Assembly (NCBI RefSeq): GCF_007970805.1
Contig: NZ_CP042433.1
Coordinates: 1,364,001 to 1,428,000 of the forward strand
Length of the DNA stretch: 64,000 nucleotides
Reading direction: 5' to 3'
Source of the DNA: Flavisolibacter ginsenosidimutans
GTDB lineage: Bacteria; Bacteroidota; Bacteroidia; Chitinophagales; Chitinophagaceae
Made by a program: the position numbers and the translations under genes. Positions within the stretch are counted from its first letter, which is position 1, and each line of letters starts with the position of its first letter. Below are positions 46,018 through 54,410 of the stretch, piece by piece. The notes beneath the pieces are model-generated. The model had not been told where the DNA came from, made no database searches, and saw nothing but the letters and a program-made list of their open reading frames with translations.

Positions 46018-46060
46018 CAAATCTATTTTCTGTTTGCAGGGGGAAAGATGATTTTTGTCA
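46018..46060 (-). promoter_or_regulatory. TGA-N6-TCA site and -7 box of the Rrf2-ric promoter
   Basis: TGATTTTTGTCA lies at 46049-46060, and a perfect minus-strand TAGATTTG (TAnnTTTG) at 46018-46025. Centre-to-centre distance is 33 bp, placing the site near -39.5 if transcription starts near 46015. The Rrf2 start is at 46001. Towards the plus-strand gene at 46182, a degenerate CGAATTTG lies 54 bp away at 46105-46112. Confidence 0.55.
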
Positions 46061-46181
46061 GCCAGAAGTTTGATACAACTTAGCTTGTGTCAAAATACAG
46101 CGGCCGAATTTGCGGCATTTGTTTTTGTAAAAGAACCGGCGTGGCCGCGTGGAATGTTTCTTGCTGAAAAAGCTTCGGATT

Positions 46182-47435
46182 ATGCAAAAAGATAAGCGCT
46201 TTTGGATCGGACTTGGTTTATTGAATTTAGGATTGGTGGCTATGTTTGGCTTGCTCATGCGCAGCAAGATTCTTTTCTCTATTCCTTTTCTTGATTACCG
46301 AAACCTGCTGAGTGCGCATTCGCATTTTGCCTTTAGCGGTTGGGTTGGCCTCGTGTTGATTGTGGTTTTGATTTACGATGTAATGTCTCCCAAACTGGCG
46401 GAGAAGAAACGGTATCAAGGCGTTTTGTGGGGTCTTGAAATCAGTTCGCTGGGCATGGCATTCACCTTCCCGTTCACGGGCTATAACGCCGTTTCTATCT
46501 TTTTTTCCAGCGCTTATATTTTGGTGACCTATGTTTTTGGCTGGCTTTTTTTTAAAGATTTGCGGCAACAGCCGCCACTTCATCCCGTTGTTCGGTGGCT
46601 AAGCATTGGCGCAGTTGTGTCGCTGCTTCTGTCTGCCATTGGCCCGCTTGGCTTGTCTTACATTCTTTTTACAAAATCGGGCAACTCCCTGCTCTACCGC
46701 GACTCGGTTTACACCTTTTTGCATTTCCAGTACAACGGCTTTTTTACCTTATCTGTTTTTGCCGTTTTCTTTTCCCGGTGGATTAGGAAAGGCTTTTCGC
46801 TCCCACCTGCTGCAAAACGGTTCAGTCTTTTGCTGCTTGCTTCGGTTTTTCCAGCTTTGTTTTTGGCGTTGCTTTGGCACAACCAGCTTATTTTTTACGT
46901 GCTGGCGGCTATTGGCTGTTTGTGCATTTTAGCCAGCGTCATTTATTTTCTTCCCGAGTTTAAGAAGTCTGCTGCCAGCAATATTATTGACCAACCGCTT
47001 GCGAAGGTTTTCTGGACGGCTTCGTTTGTTTCGTTTGCGCTTAAAATGCTGCTCACCATTGGAACCATTTACCCGCCGCTGGGCCATGCTGTTTACGGCG
47101 CAAGACCGGTTATCATTGGTTTTTTACACCTTGTATTTTTGGCCTTTGTAAGCTTTTTTATTTTTAGTGTTTTTTTAGAAGAAGGGTATTTTCACCGCCA
47201 CAAAAAAATCGTTGCGTTTCCATTTTATTTGTTTGGAACAGGCGTGCTTGCAAATGAAAGCCTCCTTATGATACAAGGCCTGGAAATTTTGTTTAAAACC
47301 AACAGCAATGTTTACAATTGGTTGTTGTGGGGCGCGGCAATTCTGCTTTTTATCGGCGCCCTGAGTTTAGCTGCTACATTTCATTTTATTAAAACAAGCA
47401 AGAAGACGGAAACAAGGTTTGCAACGTCCGTTTGA
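46182..47435 (+). CDS. Haem-copper oxidase subunit I-like membrane protein (paralogue A)
   Basis: From the ATG at 46182 the product has 417 residues. The open frame starts 11 codons earlier. About twelve membrane segments carry conserved His positions H46 and H48 (AHSHFAFSGW), H181 (LHFQYNGFF), H233 (LWHN) and H316 (LHLVFL), matching those of the other copy at 55921-57210. The His arrangement loosely recalls haem-copper oxidase subunit I, but I do not recognise a paired HH of helix VII or a clear Tyr. It lies beside Rrf2/ric and near the nos genes, so a role in NO or nitrogen-oxide handling is plausible. Function unknown. Confidence 0.7.
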   Translation: MQKDKRFWIGLGLLNLGLVAMFGLLMRSKILFSIPFLDYRNLLSAHSHFAFSGWVGLVLIVVLIYDVMSPKLAEKKRYQGVLWGLEISSLGMAFTFPFTGYNAVSIFFSSAYILVTYVFGWLFFKDLRQQPPLHPVVRWLSIGAVVSLLLSAIGPLGLSYILFTKSGNSLLYRDSVYTFLHFQYNGFFTLSVFAVFFSRWIRKGFSLPPAAKRFSLLLLASVFPALFLALLWHNQLIFYVLAAIGCLCILASVIYFLPEFKKSAASNIIDQPLAKVFWTASFVSFALKMLLTIGTIYPPLGHAVYGARPVIIGFLHLVFLAFVSFFIFSVFLEEGYFHRHKKIVAFPFYLFGTGVLANESLLMIQGLEILFKTNSNVYNWLLWGAAILLFIGALSLAATFHFIKTSKKTETRFATSV

Positions 47436-47570
47436 GCAATCTAATTTCACTTTATCAAACCAACCGTTGCACGATTGATGCTCTCTTTTGAGCTAGCATT
47501 TTCTGTACCTTATCGTTTGGAACGTTAACGCAAGCGAGGCATCAAACCAGCTAAGATTTTACTGCAAAAG

Positions 47571-47612
47571 AAAACCCGGTCACAATCTGGTGACCGGGTT
47601 TTCTTTTTCTTT
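47571..47612. terminator. Strong bidirectional hairpin terminator
   Basis: A 13-bp perfect stem (AAAACCCGGTCAC at 47571-47583 with GTGACCGGGTTTT at 47590-47602) with a 6-nt loop is followed on the plus strand by CTTTTTCTTTT. It lies between two convergent genes, the membrane protein ending at 47435 and the cytochrome ending at 47663, and can serve both. The rest of 47436-47662 holds no gene. Confidence 0.9.
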
Positions 47613-47662
47613 TGTATAGTCCGAAAATAAGTGTCTTTTGTTTCGGAGCGCCTGACAAGAAC

Positions 47663-48160
47663 TTATTTCTTGCCGTCGTTGTTGCGCATGAATTCAAGCA
47701 CAGAGCGGGCATCGGTTTCGCTGAGGCTTTGGTTGGGCATGCGCACCAAGCATTCTTCCAGCAATTTTTGGGCTGCCGGATCTTTTTCAATCATTTCATC
47801 GGTGTTGGTTACAAAGTTCATAATCCATTCCGGCGTGCGGCGATCGGTTACGCCTTTCCAGCCCGGACCAACAAGTTTTTCATCTGTCAGCTTGTGGCAG
47901 CTCTGGCATTTTACATCGTAAGTGCTTTTGCCGGCTGCTATCATTTTATCGTCCAGTGGATGCGTGAGTTGAACGCTTTGGTGAGAGCCAATTCCCTTGG
48001 TAGCATCACCCGAAGCGGCTGTGTTACCCGTTGTTGTAGTGCTTTGTGCAGAGGATGAACTATCGGCCGAAGCAGATTTATTATTGCCGGCAGAATTACA
48101 GGCAATCAGACCGCTTACTGCGGCAATGAAAAGGAAAGAAACCGAACGCTTTTGATTCAT
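47663..48160 (-). CDS. c-type cytochrome lipoprotein (copy A)
   Basis: The protein has 165 residues, with a lipobox LIAC (Cys21). After a Ser/Thr-rich linker comes one haem site, CQSCHK (Cys85, Cys88, His89), with the probable distal Met in CLVRMPNQ. The last 90 residues are highly similar to the cytochrome at 48808-49272, sharing CHKLTDEKLVGPGWKGVT exactly. It is divergent from that copy across a 647-bp gap. It probably ferries electrons in the periplasm to NosZ or the terminal oxidase; the partner is inferred. Confidence 0.9.
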   Translation of the reverse strand: MNQKRSVSFLFIAAVSGLIACNSAGNNKSASADSSSSAQSTTTTGNTAASGDATKGIGSHQSVQLTHPLDDKMIAAGKSTYDVKCQSCHKLTDEKLVGPGWKGVTDRRTPEWIMNFVTNTDEMIEKDPAAQKLLEECLVRMPNQSLSETDARSVLEFMRNNDGKK

Positions 48161-48234
48161 AATAGTTGATTTAGTGATTCTGGAATTGCTGTTTTAGAGC
48201 AGATAAAATTGTGCCACGAAGGTCATAAAAAAAC

Positions 48235-48248
48235 CTGAGCAAAATCAG
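48235..48248 (-). promoter_or_regulatory. CTGA-N6-TCAG site upstream of cytochrome c copy A
   Basis: CTGAGCAAAATCAG, centred at 48241.5, lies 81 bp before the start at 48160. It is one of four full CTGA-N6-TCAG copies in the window, all between 48 and 62 kb. I could not find a convincing TAnnTTTG box at the fixed 55-bp spacing here. Confidence 0.55.
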
Positions 48249-48699
48249 TTGTTGCAATGATTTAAGATACGCATGTCTTTTGATGAACCTGCTGTTATAG
48301 TTTTTGGCTGACGAAATCAATAGAGTTGTCATTCCGTGCTTTCAATCCGGACATAAGTTTTTTGCCGTGACATTGGGTAGTTCTTGTTGTTGTTGTTCAA
48401 CCCTTTTCAGCAGCAAAACAGCGGACTTGGCCGTTTAGGGCTGATCACTTTATATGCGACACCAAGTCTTTATAACCAGAAATAAATAACCACTCTCTGT
48501 TTAAAAATTGAGTAGCTAAATCTACAAAATGCTCAACAGTAAGCGAGAATAATACCTTATGCATTTAACCTAAATTCTGTATTCTACCCTTTGGCGGGCC
48601 TTGTGCCACAACGATAAATGATTTATGGAGGCGACAACTGCTTTAGGGCTTACTTATAAAAAGTGCAATTTTTACTGGCGGCAAAAGACTTTTCCAACG

Positions 48700-48764
48700 T
48701 GAGAAATATCATCTTTTGCGATGATGGACATCACAGCTCATGGGTATTGGCACAAATACATTTG
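48700..48764 (+). promoter_or_regulatory. TGA-N6-TCA site and -7 box for cytochrome c copy B and nosZ
   Basis: TGAGAAATATCA at 48700-48711 (centre 48705.5) and a perfect TACATTTG at 48757-48764 (centre 48760.5) are 55 bp apart. This is the same distance as at the cytochrome oxidase and SCO-side cytochrome promoters. The start codon follows at 48808. Confidence 0.6.
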
Positions 48765-48807
48765 TGCTTTAAAGACACGGATGTCTTTTAAACATTTAAA
48801 GAGCATT

Positions 48808-49272
48808 ATGAAAACAAAACTGTCTTTGCTTCTCTTTTTCTTTTCTGCTTTTATGATTGAAAGCTGCGTGAGCAAAACACCCACGCACAAAGAAAAGTTA
48901 GACCTGCAGGAACTGACTAAAAACCAGCCAGAAGAACACGGCGCGGAAGTAAAGCCAGGCGATATTCAACTCACGTATCCACTAAACGACCAATGGGTGA
49001 CCGAAGGCAAAAGTATTTACGATGTAAAATGTTCTTCCTGTCATAAGCTAACAGACGAAAAGCTCGTTGGTCCGGGCTGGAAAGGCGTAACCAAAAGAAG
49101 AAGCCCCGAATGGATCATCAACATGGTAACCAACGTGGACATGATGCTGGAAAAAGACCCCGTAGCGCAACGCCTGCTGGAAGATTGCTTAGTGAGGATG
49201 CCCAATCAAAACTTAAACCGTGACGAAGCAAGAAAGGTGTTGGAGTTTCAACGGAAGAACGATGGCGAATAG
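48808..49272 (+). CDS. c-type cytochrome lipoprotein (copy B)
   Basis: From the ATG at 48808 the product has 154 residues. The open frame starts at 48721, but a promoter box lies at 48757-48764, so the downstream start is right. The lipobox ends IESC (Cys20). The haem site is CSSCHK, followed by the CLVRMPNQNL segment with a probable distal Met. It is a close paralogue of 47663-48160. It precedes nosZ by 120 bp without an evident terminator, so it is probably the first gene of the nos transcript and a candidate electron donor to NosZ. Confidence 0.9.
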   Translation: MKTKLSLLLFFFSAFMIESCVSKTPTHKEKLDLQELTKNQPEEHGAEVKPGDIQLTYPLNDQWVTEGKSIYDVKCSSCHKLTDEKLVGPGWKGVTKRRSPEWIINMVTNVDMMLEKDPVAQRLLEDCLVRMPNQNLNRDEARKVLEFQRKNDGE

Positions 49273-49392
49273 CGCACCGAACGCACACGAGTGCCCTTCG
49301 GCATGCTCAGGATAAACTTGCAACGGATGTTAAATAGATAGGCGAACCTCTGGTCCCAAAAAATAACAACGCAAAATTTTAAACCCAATTAT

Positions 49393-51417
49393 ATGTATAT
49401 GTCTCATCGAAAACTAATGGCCTCGCTTGCATTGACCGCTGTTGCTGCGGGCGCCTTGTACAGTTGCAAGCCCAAAGGCGCACAGGCAGCCGTAAGCGGC
49501 GACGCGGCGGAAAAAGCATACGTTGCTCCCGGCAAGTACGACGAGTTTTACAACATCGTCTCTGGCGGCTTCAACGGACAGCTTGGAATCTATGGCATCC
49601 CTTCGGGACGCTTGTTTCGCGTTGTGCCCGTGTTTTCGCAATCAACCGAAAGCGGCTACGGCTTTAGCGAAGAAACAAAGCCCATGCTGAATACCTCTCA
49701 TGGCTTTGTGCCCTGGGACGATCTTCACCACCTTGCTATTTCGGAAACGAACGGCGAACACGATGGACGATGGGTTTTTGTTAATGGCAACAACACGCCC
49801 CGCATTGCCCGCATTGACCTCTCAACATTCCGTACGGCGGAAATCATTGAGATTCCGAACAGCGCCGGCAATCACTCCTCTCCTTTCATCACCGAAAACT
49901 CCGAGTACGTTGTTGCCGGCACACGCTTCTCCGTTCCGCTGGACGACCAGAACGGCGACGTACCCATCAACACGTACAAGCAAAACTTTCGCGGCACGGT
50001 GAGCTTTATTCATCCTGACCCCACCACAGGCAACATGAGCATTGCCTTCCAAATTAAAACACCTGGCGTCAACTTCGACCTTGCCCGTGCGGGCAAAGGC
50101 AAGTCGCATGGCTGGATGTTTTTTAGCTGCTACAACACCGAAAAAGCAAACACGCTTTTGGAGGTGAACGCATCGGCTAAAGACAAAGACTTCATCATGG
50201 CGGTGAACTGGAAGAAAGCAGAAGAATATTTAAAGGCCGGCAAAGGCAAAAAAGAAGCCGTGAAGTATGCGCACAACGTGTACAACGAAAGTACGCACAC
50301 TGCCACTTCAACCATGATGAACGAAGTAACGACGCTTGATCCGAAAGAGTGCCCGGACATGCTGTACTTCATTCCTTGTCCTAAATCACCGCACGGTTGC
50401 GACACCGATCCTACCGGCGAATACATCGTTGGCTCGGGTAAACTTGCCGCGTTGATTCCTGTATTTTCTTTCACAAAAATTCAGCAGGCCATTGCCAACA
50501 AAACCTACGACGGTGATTATGACGGCATCCCTGTAATCAAATACGACGCGGCCCTGTACGGCGAAGTACAAAAGCCCGGCCTCGGCCCTTTGCACACCGA
50601 GTTTGACGGCAAGGGTAATGCGTATACCTCCATGTTCGTTTCATCTGAGATTGTGAAATGGAACATCAAAGATTTGAAAGTGCTTGACCGCGTGCCGACG
50701 TATTATTCAATCGGTCACTTGTCAATACCCGGCGGCCCTACGGCGAAGCCTTACGGCAAATACGTGATTGCGTACAACAAAATCACCAAAGACCGTTACC
50801 TGCCCACTGGCCCCGAATTGACGCAAAGCGCACAGCTTTACGACATCAGCGGCGACAAGATGAAGTTGATTCTTGACTTTCCCACAAACGGCGAGCCTCA
50901 CTATGCCGAAGCCATTCCAGCTTCGATGCTTATGAGCAAGCAGCGCAAGATTTATAAGATAGAAGAAAATATGCACCCCTTTGTAGCCAAAGGCGAGGGT
51001 CAAACAAAAGTAGTACGCAACGGCAACAGGGTTGATGTGTACATGACGGCCATCCGGTCGCACTTAACACCCGACAACATTGAAGGCGTGAAAATTGGCG
51101 ACGAAGTCTTTTTCCACGTAACCAACCTGGAACAAGACTGGGACGTACCTCACGGCTTCGCTGTAAAAGGCGCCAACAATGCGGAGATTTTAATCATGCC
51201 CGGCGAAACGCAGACACTCGCGTTCAAGCCCGACAGAGTTGGCATCTTTCCTTTCTATTGCACGGATTTTTGCTCGGCGCTGCACCAGGAGATGCAAGGA
51301 TATTTGAGAGTATCGCCTGCCGGAAGCAACGTGGCACTTTTGTTCAGCACAGGTAAAAACAACGGCGCTACCGCAAACCCTGCTGACAGCTCAAAAGCAA
51401 AAACAACCAAACCTTAA
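49393..51417 (+). CDS. nosZ: Nitrous oxide reductase, clade II
   Basis: The protein has 674 residues. A second Met two codons in (49399) may be the start. It reduces N2O to N2. The N-terminus is a Sec or lipoprotein-type signal (AAGALYSC) and not a twin-arginine signal, as in clade II. The propeller His for the CuZ centre are visible in DDLHHLAI, SPHGCDTDP, GPLHTEFDG, IGHLSIPGG and EPHYAEAIP. The C-terminal cupredoxin carries the CuA motif Cys623-xxx-Cys627-xxx-His631-xx-Met634. The last 40 residues after the CuA domain are a Thr/Ala/Lys-rich tail. It follows cytochrome c copy B and precedes FAS1 and nosL. Confidence 0.96.
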   Translation: MYMSHRKLMASLALTAVAAGALYSCKPKGAQAAVSGDAAEKAYVAPGKYDEFYNIVSGGFNGQLGIYGIPSGRLFRVVPVFSQSTESGYGFSEETKPMLNTSHGFVPWDDLHHLAISETNGEHDGRWVFVNGNNTPRIARIDLSTFRTAEIIEIPNSAGNHSSPFITENSEYVVAGTRFSVPLDDQNGDVPINTYKQNFRGTVSFIHPDPTTGNMSIAFQIKTPGVNFDLARAGKGKSHGWMFFSCYNTEKANTLLEVNASAKDKDFIMAVNWKKAEEYLKAGKGKKEAVKYAHNVYNESTHTATSTMMNEVTTLDPKECPDMLYFIPCPKSPHGCDTDPTGEYIVGSGKLAALIPVFSFTKIQQAIANKTYDGDYDGIPVIKYDAALYGEVQKPGLGPLHTEFDGKGNAYTSMFVSSEIVKWNIKDLKVLDRVPTYYSIGHLSIPGGPTAKPYGKYVIAYNKITKDRYLPTGPELTQSAQLYDISGDKMKLILDFPTNGEPHYAEAIPASMLMSKQRKIYKIEENMHPFVAKGEGQTKVVRNGNRVDVYMTAIRSHLTPDNIEGVKIGDEVFFHVTNLEQDWDVPHGFAVKGANNAEILIMPGETQTLAFKPDRVGIFPFYCTDFCSALHQEMQGYLRVSPAGSNVALLFSTGKNNGATANPADSSKAKTTKP

Positions 51418-51430
51418 ACAATAGTCCGAT

Positions 51431-51457
51431 CCGTCCGGAGCGAAATGCTCCGGACGG
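51431..51457. other. GC-rich hairpin between nosZ and the FAS1 gene
   Basis: A perfect 11-bp stem (51431-51441 with 51447-51457, arms CCGTCCGGAGC/GCTCCGGACGG) with a 5-nt loop starts 14 bp after the nosZ stop. No U-run follows, so it is more likely an mRNA-stabilising or partial-attenuation structure than a full terminator. Confidence 0.75.
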
Positions 51458-51493
51458 TTGACGGACATTTCTTCCACCTGATTAAAAAATTTT

Positions 51494-52057
51494 ATGAGAA
51501 AAATTTTTGTTCTTGGATTAGCCTCGCTTCTGTTGTGGTCCTGCAATTCGGGAAACACAACAACAGAGACAACAAAAACCAATACTCCTGAAGAACAAAC
51601 CCGCGCCGGCCAATCAGCCGTTAAGGATGATGAATCTGCAAAAGACGTGGTAAAAGTAGCCGCCGGTTCGCCCGACCACACCACGCTTGTTGCGGCAGTA
51701 AAACAAGCCGAATTGGTAGATGCTTTGTCCAACGCCGGACCGTTTACGGTATTCGCTCCTACCAACGCAGCTTTTGAAAAATTACCAAAAGGCACCGTGG
51801 AAGATTTGATGAAACCCGAGAACAAAGCAAAGCTGCAGGACATTTTGCAATACCACGTTTATGTGGGAAGTCTTAAAACCGATTTGATGCAGGACGGACA
51901 AACCTTAAACGAAGTAAACGGTGGCAACATCACCATCAGCAAATCGGCCGATGGAAAAATAACCATCAACAACAAGGCACACATCGTTGCGTCCATTCCC
52001 GCTTCTAACGGCATCATTCACGTAGTAGATGAAGTGCTGCTGCCACCGGCCAAATAA
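51494..52057 (+). CDS. Fasciclin (FAS1) lipoprotein within the nos cluster
   Basis: The protein has 187 residues. The lipobox LWSC puts Cys17 at the N-terminus of the mature protein, followed by a Thr/Glu-rich linker. Residues about 50-187 make one complete FAS1 domain (GPFTVFAPTNAAFEKLPKG, DILQYHVYVGSL, NGIIHVVDEVLLP). It lies between nosZ and the nosL fusion on the same strand. FAS1 proteins are often reported near nos genes in Bacteroidota, but no defined role in copper or N2O chemistry is known to me. This copy lacks the C-terminal module of the FAS1 proteins in the glycan locus. Confidence 0.9.
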   Translation: MRKIFVLGLASLLLWSCNSGNTTTETTKTNTPEEQTRAGQSAVKDDESAKDVVKVAAGSPDHTTLVAAVKQAELVDALSNAGPFTVFAPTNAAFEKLPKGTVEDLMKPENKAKLQDILQYHVYVGSLKTDLMQDGQTLNEVNGGNITISKSADGKITINNKAHIVASIPASNGIIHVVDEVLLPPAK

Positions 52058-52130
52058 AAGTCCAGTGAAATTTTGAATGCTTAGCAAAAAGGAAAGGCTT
52101 CGAAAGCCCGGAAAACTGTAAAACCATTGT

Positions 52131-53162
52131 ATGAAAAAGATGCGCATTTCTTCCCGTTTGTTAATCGCTTTTGCCTCGCTGGCCATGACGGCTGTTTTCT
52201 TTTTGCCCGTTTGGTTTATCTTTTTGATTGCGCCGCAATACCCCGAAGGTCTGACGATGCAAATCTGGCTGACCAAGCTTTCGGGCCAAGTGGACATCAT
52301 TAATGGCCTGAATCACTACATCGGCATGAAGCACATAAACGAGAACATGTTTCCCGAATTTGGTTATATGGTTTATATCCTCGGCGCTTTCATTGTTTAC
52401 GGTTTGATGGTAGCACTCACCGGCAGCCGCAAACTGCTTCTTTCCCTTCTTTTTTTAACCCTGGTTATGGCCGGTGCAGCCCTGTATGATTTTTACAAAT
52501 GGGGCTACGATTACGGCCATAACCTTGATCCAAAAGCCGCTATTAAAGTTCCCGGCCTCACCTATCAGCCGCCAGTTGTAGGCCATAAAACCCTGCTGAA
52601 TTTTGATGCGTATTCTTATCCTGATGTTGGCGGCTGGATCGTTCTTGGCGCAGGTGCAATATTCTTTCTTGTTTATTTCCTGGAATGGGTACGCGGACGA
52701 AAGTTTGCAAAACAAAATGTATCCTTCGCAAAATCATCCGTTGTCGTTGCTTCCGCACTAAGCTTAATTTTTACTTCCTGTTCTTCAAAGCCTGAACCTT
52801 TTGTTTACGGCAAAGACCTTTGCGACGATTGCCGCATGACGATCATGGATCCGCATTTTGGCGCGGAGATCGTAACCACGAAAGGAAAGGTCTTCAAGTT
52901 TGATGATGTGCATTGCCTTGCGGCCTTTCTAAAAGACGGCAAGGTGAAAGAAAGCGATGTGAAGCAAACGCTTTTCATTGACTACAACAATCCAAATAAT
53001 TTTATTGACGCAGCAACGGCTCACCTGGTTGTGAGTCCGCAATTGAAAAGCCCCATGAACGGTAACGCAGCGGCTTTTGCCACCAAAGACGTGGCCGATA
53101 AAAAAGGCGCAGAACTTGCAGGCCAAACTACGGACTGGAAAGCGCTGCAGAAAGAACTCTAA
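52131..53162 (+). CDS. nosL: NosL copper chaperone with an N-terminal membrane domain
   Basis: The protein has 343 residues. The first about 190 carry four membrane segments (about 9-34, 76-97, 101-119, 166-186), a part unlike standard NosL. From about residue 202 a second signal-like hydrophobic stretch ends LIFTSC (Cys217), then NosL proper with Cys231-xx-Cys234-x-Met236 (DLCDDCRM), FDDVHCLAAFL and the C-terminal Ala/Lys-rich region. NosL delivers copper to NosZ as a lipoprotein. The internal lipobox-like Cys suggests an ancestral lipoprotein that became fused behind the membrane domain. The membrane part may stand in for the NosB often found after clade II nosZ; that is inferred. It reads straight into nosD. 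Confidence 0.85.
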   Translation: MKKMRISSRLLIAFASLAMTAVFFLPVWFIFLIAPQYPEGLTMQIWLTKLSGQVDIINGLNHYIGMKHINENMFPEFGYMVYILGAFIVYGLMVALTGSRKLLLSLLFLTLVMAGAALYDFYKWGYDYGHNLDPKAAIKVPGLTYQPPVVGHKTLLNFDAYSYPDVGGWIVLGAGAIFFLVYFLEWVRGRKFAKQNVSFAKSSVVVASALSLIFTSCSSKPEPFVYGKDLCDDCRMTIMDPHFGAEIVTTKGKVFKFDDVHCLAAFLKDGKVKESDVKQTLFIDYNNPNNFIDAATAHLVVSPQLKSPMNGNAAAFATKDVADKKGAELAGQTTDWKALQKEL

Positions 53163-53180
53163 GACGACGACACAACGAAA

Positions 53181-54410
53181 ATGAAACGAATCCTCACGAT
53201 ACTTTCCCTGCTTTGCGTGCAGTGTGCCTTTGCACGAACGCTGCCCGTGGGTAAGGAACAAACCTACACGGCAATTAAAGCTGCGATTGCCTCCGCAGCG
53301 AACGGCGATACGGTTTTAATCAAAAAGGGGCTTTACAAAGAAGGCAATATTGTTCTTACCAAATCCATCACCCTGCTGGGCGAAGAAGGCGCTGTGCTTG
53401 ACGGCGAAGGCAAATACGAAATCCTCACCGTTAGCGGCAGCGGCATCGTCGTCAAAAATCTTCGCTTTCAGTATTCCGGCTTTTCCACGCTGAACGATTA
53501 CGCCTCAGTTAAAGTGATCAATTCTTCGCGTGTACTCATTCAAAACAACACGTTTTTCAACGCTTTTTTTTCCGTGCATATTTCCGCCTCTTCTTATTGT
53601 GCGGTAATAGACAACAGCATTTCCGGCCTCACCAAAACCGAGCAAACTTCCGGCAACGGCATTCACCTTTGGAAATGCGACAACATGCTGGTGAAAGGAA
53701 ACGAAATTCACGGTCACCGCGACGGAATTTATTTTGAGTTTGTTACCAACTCGGTGATTCAACAGAATAACAGCCACAACAACATTCGCTACGGTTTGCA
53801 TTTCATGTTCTCCAACGACGACAGTTACATTCAAAATATCTTTCGCGACAACGGTGCGGGTGTGGCCGTGATGTATTCGCGCCGTGTGGTGATGGTAAAA
53901 AATCAGTTTGTTCACAACTGGGGCGGCAATGCGTACGGTCTTTTGCTCAAAGAAATTTCCGACGGACAAATTATTGAGAACGGCTTTACTCAAAACACAG
54001 TGGGCATTTTAATGGAAAGCACCAACCGAATCGAAGTGTCCAGCAATTCATTCACCGGTAGTGGCTATGCCTTGCGCATTTCGGCAAGCTGCAACGAGAA
54101 CACGGTACACCATAACAATTTTGTGGGCAACACTTTTGACGTGGGCACGAACGGCACACTTATGCTGAATCGTTTTTACAACAATTATTGGGATAAATAC
54201 GACGGCTACGATTTAAACCGCGACGGCATTGGCGACGTGGCTTATCACCCGGTGAGCATGTACTCGATGGTGATTGAGCAAAACCCTAACGCAGCTATAT
54301 TAATGCGCAGTTTTATGGTTACGCTTTTGGACAAGGCGGAGAAAGCCATTCCCAGCCTGACACCCGAAAACATGGTTGACGAACAACCCTTAATGAAAAG
54401 GAGCAAGTAA
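53181..54410 (+). CDS. nosD: NosD, periplasmic right-handed beta-helix maturation protein
   Basis: The protein has 409 residues. A Sec signal peptide (ending VQCAFA) is followed by right-handed parallel beta-helix repeats (NGIHLWKCDNMLVKGNEIHGHRDGIYFEF, GVAVMYSRRVVMVKNQF, YALRISASCNENTVHHNNF) and the terminal YDLNRDGIGDVAYHP seen in NosD. The family is needed to assemble the CuZ centre with NosF and NosY. Its stop codon overlaps the start of nosF by one base, so the two are coupled. Confidence 0.93.
   Translation: MKRILTILSLLCVQCAFARTLPVGKEQTYTAIKAAIASAANGDTVLIKKGLYKEGNIVLTKSITLLGEEGAVLDGEGKYEILTVSGSGIVVKNLRFQYSGFSTLNDYASVKVINSSRVLIQNNTFFNAFFSVHISASSYCAVIDNSISGLTKTEQTSGNGIHLWKCDNMLVKGNEIHGHRDGIYFEFVTNSVIQQNNSHNNIRYGLHFMFSNDDSYIQNIFRDNGAGVAVMYSRRVVMVKNQFVHNWGGNAYGLLLKEISDGQIIENGFTQNTVGILMESTNRIEVSSNSFTGSGYALRISASCNENTVHHNNFVGNTFDVGTNGTLMLNRFYNNYWDKYDGYDLNRDGIGDVAYHPVSMYSMVIEQNPNAAILMRSFMVTLLDKAEKAIPSLTPENMVDEQPLMKRSK

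Larger units (their letters stand above)
48161..48807. other. Divergent control region between two paralogous cytochrome c genes
   Basis: The gap of 647 bp carries no gene I can support; a longer frame into 48721 is out-competed by the start at 48808 because the -7 box lies inside it. It holds site D (CTGA-N6-TCAG, 48235-48248) close to the left gene and site F (TGA-N6-TCA, 48700-48711) with a perfect TACATTTG box at 48757-48764 close to the right gene. The 450 bp between the two sites show no repeat or structure I recognise. Confidence 0.6.

Noticed and set aside
48721..48807. Upstream start for cytochrome c copy B
   Set aside because: A TACATTTG promoter box lies inside it at 48757-48764, and the start at 48808 gives a proper lipoprotein signal.
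49280..49320. CCTTCGGCATGCTCAGG-like stretch after cytochrome c copy B
   Set aside because: It looks like a common low-information intergenic repeat, forms only an imperfect hairpin and occurs once in this window.
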